In this document: piece by piece, positions 6,307-11,944 of the stretch | Position numbering within the stretch: the stretch's first letter is position 1 | Layout of the letters: the number at the start of each line of letters is the position of its first letter | Origin: an uncultured Bacillota bacterium | GTDB taxonomy: Bacteria; Bacillota; Clostridia; Peptostreptococcales; Anaerovoracaceae | Assembly: GCA_946545145.1 (NCBI GenBank) | Contig: CAMNNG010000030.1 | Coordinates: 1 to 11,944 of the forward strand | Direction: 5' to 3' | DNA length: 11,944 nt | Notes under the pieces: model-generated | Database searches by the model: none | Seen by the model: only the letters and a program-made list of their open reading frames with translations | Told to the model about the DNA's origin: nothing | Program-made: the position numbers and the translations under genes

Positions 6307-8469
6307 GTGACGGAAAAGAAAGAGAAGGAAGAAGGAAGGATCCTGACAAGATCGAAGAGATCGACTGCAGCAGGCGTTGTCATCGGCGGCGCCGCTCTTT
6401 TGTTCTGTCTGTCGCAGGCGCCTGACTATCTTTCGGCAGGCATTGCGGGCACGGCCGGAAAGGTGATGCTCGCGGCATCGGTCATCTGCAGCGTTCTTGC
6501 CGCTCTGGCCGTCATGTTCAAACCGGACAGGGAAGCGAAGTACTACATCCTCTACATCGGAGGAGTCTTCCTCGCGTGTCCGATGCTGAACATCATAGCC
6601 GTTGAGAGGATGAACGGCAACTTTCTCCATGAACTCATACAGGCATGCTGGATAGACAACTATCTGATATGCCTGCTTATTTATCTTGCGGTATTCTGCA
6701 TAACGGGAAGCGTCAGGATATCGGCCCTCCTGATATCGCCTGCCATGTTCCTGTTCGGCCTTGCGAATATGTACGTCAAGGACTTCCGCGGTGAGCCGCT
6801 GGTCCCGATGGACATGGGAAGCGTATCGACGGCGATGACGGTAGCGAAGGGATATACGTATTCGGTCGGAGTGGACGTGTCGTTCGCGGTAGCTGTCACC
6901 GTCCTTGCGATGGCGCTCGCTATCCGTCTTTCGATGCCCGAGGCGGCGAGGAAGACGAAGGTGATACTGCGCCTCGTCATAGCCATCGTCGTGTCATCGA
7001 TAGCTTTCTGTTTCTATGCGACGGACCTCTTCGTGAACTGGGGCTACAGGCCCGACTTTTTCAACCAGCTGAGAGGGTACAACAACAAGGGCGCGCTGCT
7101 CGGCTTTACGGTGAATACGAGGTATCTTCACCGTTCGCCGCCTGAAGGCTACGATCCCGAAAATATTGAGTCGATAGTAAGCGAAGAGCTCGCGGCATAT
7201 GACGGAAGGACGATCGTGGAAGCAGGAACTATAGGTTCTGCAAGTGCGGGCGCGAAAAAGAAGGCCGCATCGAACGGAAAGGCCGCGCTGAAGAAGGGCG
7301 AAAAGCCGGACATCATAGTCGTGATGGACGAGGCTTTCTCGGATCTTACGATCAACGGGGACTTCGAGACGAGCAAAGACGTCATGCCGAATATGGACAG
7401 GCTGAAGAAGGAGACCCTGCAGGGCTACGCCTACGTTTCGGTGTTCGGAGCAGGGACGAGCAACACCGAGTTCGAGTTCCTTACAGGTAATTCGATGGCG
7501 TGCCTGCCTCCGGCGAGCAACGCCTACCAGCTGTACGTCAAGGGAGAGCAGCCGGGCCTTGCTGCAACGCTCAAGGACCGGGGATATTCGACCCACGCAT
7601 TCCATCCGTATTTCAGGGGCAACTGGAACAGGCCGAGGGTGTATGAGAGCATGGGCTTCGATGACTACAAGGGCATCGAGGACATGTTCAGCCACGAGTT
7701 CGTCAATGCCTATACGAACAATCCGAACGCGAAATATACTCTGAACAGCCTCCTTGAAAAGGAAGGAAAGTCCGGAGACATCTTCCTCAGAAGATATGTC
7801 TCTGACGCCTATGACTTCAGCGAGCTGATAACGAGATACGAGGATAGAGACAAGAGCAAGCCTTACTTCATGTTCAACGTTACGATGCAGAACCACTCGC
7901 CGTACGACCTGTTCATGGATAAGAAATACCAGACGGTAGAGCTCGAGGGACTCGAAGGCGACTACCCGAAGACGGACCAGTACCTGCAGATCATCCATCA
8001 GACGGATGCCGCGCTCGGGGATCTGATCGCTTACTTCGAAGAGTCGGAGCGCCCGACCATAGTGCTGTTCTTCGGCGACCACCAGCCGTCCATAGAGAAC
8101 GAATTCTACGCCGAGGTCACGGGAACGGACCCCGACGACATGGAGGGCGTTCAGAATATGAAGCGCTTTGCGACAAGGTTCATGATGTGGGCGAACTACG
8201 ATATCCCGACCGGCTGGATCGACATGATCAGCATGAACTATCTGCAGGCGATGATGCTCGAGAGCACCGGCCTTGAGATGCCGCAGTATGAGCAGTACCT
8301 GCAGTCGATGTATCAGAAATATCCCGTGGTGACGAGCCAGGGCGTGATGGACGCGGGCGGCGGCTTCATAGAGTCGATATCTGAAGAGGAAGCGCTGATG
8401 GATTACGACCGCGTGGTGTATAATAATGTTACGGACAAGGAAAACACGGCGGAGAGCCTGTACGAATAG
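6307..8469 (+). CDS. LTA synthase family phosphoglycerol transferase (alkaline phosphatase/sulfatase fold)
   Basis: A 720-residue membrane enzyme of the LtaS/MdoB-like family. These enzymes move glycerol phosphate from phosphatidylglycerol onto a surface glycolipid or polymer. About seven hydrophobic helices lie between residues 20 and 240, with the family-typical loop YVKDFRGEPLVPMDMGS at about 156-172. A Lys/Ala-rich linker (about 305-333) leads to the extracellular catalytic domain (about 334-640). By comparison with LtaS, the candidate metal and catalytic residues are E342 (MDEAF), the nucleophile T384 (GAGTSNTEF), H530 (MQNHSPY), and D591-H592 (FFGDHQPS). The FHPYFRGNWNRPRVY stretch (432-446) matches the substrate-site region. 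The start is the GTG at 6307, the first possible start after the upstream in-frame stop; it has only a weak ribosome binding site and lies 19 bases after the RND stop, so translational coupling is likely. Whether the product is true lipoteichoic acid or another glycerol-phosphate decoration is not shown. Confidence 0.92.
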   Translation: MTEKKEKEEGRILTRSKRSTAAGVVIGGAALLFCLSQAPDYLSAGIAGTAGKVMLAASVICSVLAALAVMFKPDREAKYYILYIGGVFLACPMLNIIAVERMNGNFLHELIQACWIDNYLICLLIYLAVFCITGSVRISALLISPAMFLFGLANMYVKDFRGEPLVPMDMGSVSTAMTVAKGYTYSVGVDVSFAVAVTVLAMALAIRLSMPEAARKTKVILRLVIAIVVSSIAFCFYATDLFVNWGYRPDFFNQLRGYNNKGALLGFTVNTRYLHRSPPEGYDPENIESIVSEELAAYDGRTIVEAGTIGSASAGAKKKAASNGKAALKKGEKPDIIVVMDEAFSDLTINGDFETSKDVMPNMDRLKKETLQGYAYVSVFGAGTSNTEFEFLTGNSMACLPPASNAYQLYVKGEQPGLAATLKDRGYSTHAFHPYFRGNWNRPRVYESMGFDDYKGIEDMFSHEFVNAYTNNPNAKYTLNSLLEKEGKSGDIFLRRYVSDAYDFSELITRYEDRDKSKPYFMFNVTMQNHSPYDLFMDKKYQTVELEGLEGDYPKTDQYLQIIHQTDAALGDLIAYFEESERPTIVLFFGDHQPSIENEFYAEVTGTDPDDMEGVQNMKRFATRFMMWANYDIPTGWIDMISMNYLQAMMLESTGLEMPQYEQYLQSMYQKYPVVTSQGVMDAGGGFIESISEEEALMDYDRVVYNNVTDKENTAESLYE

Positions 8470-8472
8470 ATG

Positions 8473-8504
8473 TTAATCGTATATTAATCGGAAGATGGTA
8501 CATT
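8473..8504 (+). promoter_or_regulatory. Direct repeat and extended -10: likely autoregulated promoter of the two-component system
   Basis: TTAATCG at 8473-8479 is repeated perfectly at 8484-8490, with an 11-base start-to-start distance. It is followed by TGGTACATT (8496-8504), an extended -10. The repeat sits where the -35 would be. OmpR/PhoB-family regulators bind tandem half-sites one helical turn apart and often replace a missing -35, so autoregulation by the downstream regulator is a reasonable inference. Transcription would start near 8511, a very short leader before GGAGGG (8513-8518). Confidence 0.5.
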
Positions 8505-8524
8505 CCAGCTATGGAGGGTATGAA

Positions 8525-9190
8525 ATGAGGCTTCTTGTAGTTGAAGATCAAAAGGATCTCAATGAGATCATAGTGAGGAAACTGAAGCGCGAAAGCTACA
8601 GCGTAGATTCGTGCCTCGACGGTAACGAGGCTCTCGACTATCTTGCTGTCACCGATTATGACGGTATCATCCTCGACATAATGCTGCCGGGGGTGACGGG
8701 CCTTGGGATCCTCAGAAAGCTGAGGCAGAGCGGCGATCTGACGCCGGTCCTTCTGCTTACTGCGCTCGGAGCGGTCGAAGACAGGATCGCGGGCCTCGAC
8801 GCAGGAGCCGACGACTACATGGTCAAACCGTTCGACCTCGACGAGCTCGCTGCCAGGGTGCGCGCGATCACGAGGCGAAGCGGCGGCAGGGCCGACACGG
8901 TCATAACATGCGGAGATCTGAGCCTCGACACGGCGACCCGCGAAGTCCGCAGAGGAAGCAAAGAGGTGCAGCTGACGGCGAAGGAATACGCCATACTCCA
9001 GTACCTGATGCAGAATGCGGGAAGGCCGGTCTCGAGGGAGACGATACTCGATCATATCTGGAACTACGATTATGACGGTGCGTCGAACATGGTTGATGTC
9101 TATGTGCATCACCTGCGCAAGAAGATAGATGAAGGCTTCGACGAGAAGAAGATACAGACGATCCACGGAGTGGGATATATCCTGAAATAG
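8525..9190 (+). CDS. OmpR/PhoB-family response regulator
   Basis: A 221-residue two-domain DNA-binding response regulator. The receiver domain (1-118) has the acidic pair E7-D8, phospho-acceptor D51 in LDIMLPG, T79 and K101 (VKPF). The winged-helix effector (about 125-221) has LTAKEYAILQYLMQNAGRPVSRE, the recognition-helix region ASNMVDVYVHHLRKKID, and the C-terminal hairpin IHGVGYIL. Phosphorylation by the kinase encoded immediately downstream should control its binding to tandem sites. Start choice: an in-frame ATG at 8495 lies within the putative promoter, while GGAGGG ends 6 bases before the ATG at 8525 and the protein then begins MRLLVVED as is usual. The likely targets are its own promoter, the downstream PepSY genes and possibly the upstream RND/LTA-synthase genes; only the first has a clear candidate site. 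Confidence 0.96.
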   Translation: MRLLVVEDQKDLNEIIVRKLKRESYSVDSCLDGNEALDYLAVTDYDGIILDIMLPGVTGLGILRKLRQSGDLTPVLLLTALGAVEDRIAGLDAGADDYMVKPFDLDELAARVRAITRRSGGRADTVITCGDLSLDTATREVRRGSKEVQLTAKEYAILQYLMQNAGRPVSRETILDHIWNYDYDGASNMVDVYVHHLRKKIDEGFDEKKIQTIHGVGYILK

Positions 9191-9196
9191 CGCATT

Positions 9197-10579
9197 ATGT
9201 CGATCAAACTGAAGATAACGATATGGTATACGGTCATACTGCTGGTCATGGCTTTCGCGTTCATCGGGGCCATGAGCCACATGGAAAACGAGAACGCGGC
9301 TACCGAGGTCAAGGCGCGTCTGGTTGAGGTCGTGTCTGATGCCACGGAGAAGATCACCGTATCGGACGAGGGGGTCACGGTCGACAAGAGGACGAGGTTC
9401 AACGACGCCGGCGTATATGTGGCTCTCTATGATGAGGGCGGCGTGATGATAGAAGGACGCCATCCGGTCGAGATAAGCGAGATCCCTGACTTCGACGACC
9501 GCTCGATGAGAAAGGAAACGGACGCTGACGGCGGCGACTGGTACATTTATGACAGCGCCTACGATACGGAGGCCGGGACTGTCTGGGTAAGAGGCATAGT
9601 GCGCGATACGAACGCCGGAAAATGGACGGCGCTGATGCGCTTCTTCATGATAGCTGTGCCTTTGCTGATACTCGTTTCGATCGCCGGAGGATATATCATA
9701 ACCCAGAGGGCGTTCGCCCCGGTAAGGGAGGTCACCCGCGCGGCCGAGCAGATCACGAAGGACGGCGATCTTTCCAGGAGGATAGAGCTGGGCAGCGGAA
9801 GCGACGAGATAGCTCAGCTGTCGGGCGCGTTCAACAGGATGTTCGAGAGGCTCGAGCACAATATGGAAAAAGAAAAGCAGTTCACGGCCGATGTGTCGCA
9901 CGAGCTGAGGACGCCTCTGTCGGTCATCATATCGCAGAGCGACTTCGCGATGCAGGACCCGTCGTACGCGGACGAGGCCTTGGGGGTCATAAACAAAGAA
10001 GCGAAGGACATGTCGTCGCTTCTCAGCAAGCTGCTCTTCCTTTCGAGGAGCGACGCCGATACCGTCGAGATCGAAAAGGAGACGGTCGATCTGTCCGCTC
10101 TCCTGGAAGCAGTGGCGGAGCAGCAGGAATATGCGGCCGGAGCTGAAGGCATATCGTTCAGCTCGGATATAGAGGGCGGCATCAAAGTATCCTGCGATGA
10201 AGCTATGATAATGAATTCGGTCCTGAATCTTCTGGGCAACGCCTTCAAGTACAGAAGGCAGGAAGGCGCGGAGATCTCGCTGAGACTTTCGGCTGAGGAT
10301 CTGCATGAGGCCGGCGGAAGGACGGCGGTCATCAGCGTCACCGACAACGGACCGGGAATAGCTCCGGAAAATATCGAAAGGATCTGGGACAGGTTCTTCA
10401 GAGAAAGTCCTGAAGAGAGAAGAAAGGATTCGTCCGGACTCGGACTTGCCATCGTGAAGGCGATGATAAATGTGAACGGCGGAACAGTAAGCGCCGAAAG
10501 CGTCAAAGGTGAGGGCAGCACATTCACGATAAAGCTGCCGATATGTGGAATGGATAAGAACGATGGAAATGAAAAGTAG
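9197..10579 (+). CDS. Sensor histidine kinase with HAMP domain
   Basis: A 460-residue membrane sensor kinase, partner of the response regulator 6 bases upstream. Helix 1 is at about 9-27, an extracellular sensor region at about 28-146, helix 2 at about 147-168, and HAMP at about 169-222. The dimerisation/phosphoacceptor domain carries H235 in FTADVSHELRTPL. The ATPase domain has the N box N344-LLGN-AFKY, DNGPGIA at 383-389, an F box around FRES, and GLGLAIV at 414-420. By hand count the extracellular region has about 26 acidic against 13 basic residues, including a DFDDRS ... DADGGD stretch. This recalls acidic-patch sensors of divalent cations or cationic peptides, but that is inference. No clear ribosome binding site precedes the ATG, so translation is probably coupled to the regulator gene. 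Its last 17 bases overlap the next gene. Confidence 0.95.
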   Translation: MSIKLKITIWYTVILLVMAFAFIGAMSHMENENAATEVKARLVEVVSDATEKITVSDEGVTVDKRTRFNDAGVYVALYDEGGVMIEGRHPVEISEIPDFDDRSMRKETDADGGDWYIYDSAYDTEAGTVWVRGIVRDTNAGKWTALMRFFMIAVPLLILVSIAGGYIITQRAFAPVREVTRAAEQITKDGDLSRRIELGSGSDEIAQLSGAFNRMFERLEHNMEKEKQFTADVSHELRTPLSVIISQSDFAMQDPSYADEALGVINKEAKDMSSLLSKLLFLSRSDADTVEIEKETVDLSALLEAVAEQQEYAAGAEGISFSSDIEGGIKVSCDEAMIMNSVLNLLGNAFKYRRQEGAEISLRLSAEDLHEAGGRTAVISVTDNGPGIAPENIERIWDRFFRESPEERRKDSSGLGLAIVKAMINVNGGTVSAESVKGEGSTFTIKLPICGMDKNDGNEK

Positions 10580-11171
10580 AGGAAGCGGCCGGAAAAGACT
10601 TCTGGCCCTCATGATGGTTTTCATGATGATCCTTGTGACGGCATCGGGCTGCGGAGGCGGAGCGACGGAAGATCAGCCTTCTTCTTCCGCGGCAGATACG
10701 AAGACCGAAAAGACTGCTGAAAAGAAGACGGATGCCGGCGCTGCGGAAACGCAGGATCAGAGCGAAGAAAAAAGCAGCGCGGGAAGCGAGAGCGCCGCGG
10801 CAGCGGGAGCTTCAGGATCCTCGGGCGGATCATCCGGATCGGATCAGAGCGCATCTTCGTCCAGCTCCGGGCAGAAGCAGTCTTCCGGTTCGGGCAGTTC
10901 ATCAGGCGACTACGATGATGATGATGATCGCTATGATGATAACAACAGCGGCTCGGGCGCTTCTCAGCAAAAGGATATAGGGGCTGACCGCGTGAGGCAG
11001 ATAGTCCTTGGAAGGGTGCCGGGCGCGACTTCATCGAATATCACAGAGTTCGAGCGGGATATCGAAGACGGCCACATCGAATATGAGGGGACCATAGTCT
11101 ACGGCGGCGTAGAGTACGAGTTCACGATCGACGGGGCGACCGGAAACATCCTCGAATGGGAAAAAGATTGA
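10563..11171 (+). CDS. Acidic lipoprotein with C-terminal PepSY domain
   Basis: A 202-residue predicted lipoprotein. Residues 4-29 are a basic then hydrophobic signal ending in the lipobox TASG-C30, where lipidation and cleavage are expected. Residues 31-138 are a low-complexity Ser/Gly/Ala linker with scattered acidic residues and an Asp cluster (YDDDDDRYDD). Residues 139-202 match a single PepSY domain: a helix with DRVRQIVLGRVPGA, then strands including HIEYEGTIVYGGVEYEFTIDGATGNILEWE. The mature protein is strongly acidic, about -22 by hand count. PepSY proteins are commonly extracytoplasmic and often sit beside two-component systems or proteases; the exact role here is unknown, and modulation of the kinase is a reasonable guess. 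The start at 10563 lies inside the kinase gene. GTG at 10545 and ATG at 10569 are alternatives; none has a strong ribosome binding site, which suggests coupling to kinase translation. Confidence 0.85.
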   Translation: MEMKSRGSGRKRLLALMMVFMMILVTASGCGGGATEDQPSSSAADTKTEKTAEKKTDAGAAETQDQSEEKSSAGSESAAAAGASGSSGGSSGSDQSASSSSSGQKQSSGSGSSSGDYDDDDDRYDDNNSGSGASQQKDIGADRVRQIVLGRVPGATSSNITEFERDIEDGHIEYEGTIVYGGVEYEFTIDGATGNILEWEKD

Positions 11172-11202
11172 TCGAATTATTAATACAGTTTAACGATTAT
11201 TA

Positions 11203-11232
11203 GGGAACATTAATCTGGAGATTAACGTTCCC
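11203..11232 (+). terminator. Inverted repeat after the lipoprotein gene, terminator or operator
   Basis: GGGAACATTAATC (11203-11215) and GATTAACGTTCCC (11220-11232) are complementary at 12 of 13 positions around a TGGA loop. TTCACTTTTATAA follows, a T-rich but interrupted tail, so this could be a modest intrinsic terminator ending the operon 32 bases after the lipoprotein stop. The stem also contains TTAAT (11210) and TTAAC (11222), like the repeat upstream of the response regulator, and its right arm overlaps the likely -35 region of the next gene. An operator role is therefore equally possible. Confidence 0.5.
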
Positions 11233-11256
11233 TTCACTTTTATAAGCTAATATACA
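11228..11256 (+). promoter_or_regulatory. Possible promoter of the secreted PepSY gene
   Basis: TATACA at 11251-11256 is a fair -10, and TTCCCT at 11228-11233, 17 bases upstream, is a poor -35. A weak -35 beside TTAAY repeats (starts at 11180, 11190, 11210 and 11222) would suit a promoter that needs an activator. The element choice is uncertain. Confidence 0.3.
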
Positions 11257-11311
11257 GGTATAGGGGGACGGACCGGTATAACTGACAGAAGCAGAAGAGG
11301 AGGGAATGATC

Positions 11312-11911
11312 ATGACAAAGAAGAAAATGATGAAAGCGGCCGCCTCGTTAATGCTGGCGGCATTCGTAGCAGTAGGATTTTCCACACCTGCCTTTGCAGC
11401 AGTCCCGGACAAGGATGAGGTTAAGTACAAGGGCAGCGGAAAAGTCGAAGTCGAATTCGAGCAGGATGTAGTCTACAAAGACGTCAATGTGAAGGTGAAG
11501 GATTCCAACGGAAAAGCTTACAAGACATCGATCATCAGCAAGGATGAAGACGACATCACATTCAAGATCAAAGACTTCAAGAATAATATGAAGTACAAGA
11601 TCTCTGTTCACGGAGTCAAAAAGCAGGGAACGAAAAAATACGGTACGTTCAAGTGCACGGTGAAGATCCCGAAGGCTTCGAAGAGCATCTCGAAGAAAAA
11701 GGCTAAGAGCATAGCTCTCAGCGATGCGGTTAGAGATTACGGTATCAAGAAGAGCACGGCGAAGAATTTCAGCATCGACAGCGACACTTACAAGGGAACA
11801 AAAGTGTGGGAAGTCGAATTCGATGCCAAGAAGAAGGGAAAGTGGTATGACTACGAGTACCAGATCAGCAAGAAATCCGGAAAGATCCTCTACAGCGAAC
11901 AGGACGACTAA
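11312..11911 (+). CDS. Secreted lysine-rich protein with C-terminal PepSY domain
   Basis: A 199-residue exported protein. A signal peptide (basic start, hydrophobic core, cleavage probably after PAFA at residue 29) precedes a mature chain of about 170 residues. The N-terminal half (about 33-118) is rich in alternating beta-strand segments such as KVEVEFEQDVVYKDVNVKVKD and resembles a small beta-sandwich; I do not recognise the family. The C-terminal half (about 125-199) fits one PepSY domain: helix SKKKAKSIALSDAVRDYG, then VWEVEFDAK ... YDYEYQISKKSGKILYSE. By hand count the mature part has about 39 Lys, 1 Arg and 26 acidic residues, a net charge near +14. There is no membrane anchor or sorting signal, so it may be held by charge to anionic wall polymers or released. 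Start choice: AGAGGAGGG ends at 11304, only 1 base before the ATG at 11306 but 7 bases before the ATG at 11312, so 11312 is preferred. Confidence 0.85.
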   Translation: MTKKKMMKAAASLMLAAFVAVGFSTPAFAAVPDKDEVKYKGSGKVEVEFEQDVVYKDVNVKVKDSNGKAYKTSIISKDEDDITFKIKDFKNNMKYKISVHGVKKQGTKKYGTFKCTVKIPKASKSISKKKAKSIALSDAVRDYGIKKSTAKNFSIDSDTYKGTKVWEVEFDAKKKGKWYDYEYQISKKSGKILYSEQDD

Positions 11912-11944
11912 AACCGATATGGAAAGTCGAAAGATGGGGTTTCG

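Noticed and set aside
1125..10576. Identical 14-base string ATGGAAATGAAAAG at 1125-1138 and 10563-10576
   Set aside because: Both are A-rich starts of reading frames with Met-Glu-Met-Lys; the flanks differ completely, so this is most likely coincidence rather than a repeat element.
8429..10624. A 731-codon open frame on the minus strand opposite the response regulator and kinase genes
   Set aside because: It lies entirely antisense to two clearly recognisable genes, its translation has no recognisable domain and an odd Arg/His/Tyr-rich composition, and it is explained by the codon bias of the sense strand.
11200..11430. A 76-codon minus-strand frame over the intergenic region and the start of the secreted PepSY gene
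   Set aside because: It is antisense to the signal peptide region, has no ribosome binding site that I can see, and encodes only generic hydrophobic residues from the reverse of a signal sequence.
1..11944. CRISPR array, tRNA, rRNA, insertion sequence or prophage
   Set aside because: No regularly spaced repeats, cloverleaf-like sequence, transposase, integrase or terminal inverted repeats were seen by eye on either strand.
11912..11944. Terminator after the secreted PepSY gene
   Set aside because: AAACC near 11910 and GGTTT near 11938 could pair, but the loop is long, the stem is short, and the window ends before any T-tract can be seen.

Overview
The window is about 11.9 kb of gene-dense chromosomal DNA with moderate G+C, from what looks like an anaerobic member of the Bacillota. 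The pointers are a butyryl-CoA:acetate / 4-hydroxybutyrate-type CoA-transferase, an LTA-synthase-family enzyme, strong AGGAGG-type ribosome binding sites, lipoprotein and Sec signal peptides typical of monoderm bacteria, and PepSY-domain surface proteins. Arg is written largely with AGG/AGA and Ile often with ATA despite the moderate G+C. That habit would fit a Clostridia group such as Anaerovoracaceae (Family XIII), but this placement is inference. I see no tRNA, rRNA, CRISPR array, transposase or phage gene. No stretch above 300 bases lacks a gene; the longest gap is about 190 bases.

Layout. (1) Positions 2-985, minus strand: an exported serine hydrolase of the class A beta-lactamase fold. 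(2) Positions 986-1177: a divergent promoter region with a recognisable promoter for each strand. (3) Positions 1178-2515, plus: a CoA-transferase of the butyrate/4-hydroxybutyrate family. (4) Positions 2601-11171, plus: five closely packed genes, namely a very large RND-type exporter with an inserted coiled coil, an LTA-synthase-like phosphoglycerol transferase, an OmpR-family response regulator, its histidine kinase, and an acidic lipoprotein with a PepSY domain. (5) Positions 11172-11311: an intergenic region with a strong inverted repeat and TTAAY motifs. (6) Positions 11312-11911, plus: a secreted, lysine-rich protein with a C-terminal PepSY domain.

How the parts may work together. The exporter and the LTA-synthase-like gene are 19 bases apart and are followed by the two-component system and two PepSY proteins. 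This looks like a self-contained cell-envelope module: sensing (kinase and surface PepSY proteins), efflux (RND) and envelope polymer modification (LTA-synthase family). A perfect direct repeat TTAATCG-N4-TTAATCG with an 11-base period lies just upstream of an extended -10 element in front of the response regulator. It is the best candidate for an autoregulatory site, and related TTAAY motifs recur upstream of the last gene. The CoA-transferase has its own promoter and is probably metabolically separate.

The most unusual points are the roughly 210-residue coiled-coil insertion in the RND protein, in an organism with no apparent outer membrane and no adaptor gene nearby, and the opposite net charges of the two PepSY proteins flanking the end of the two-component operon.
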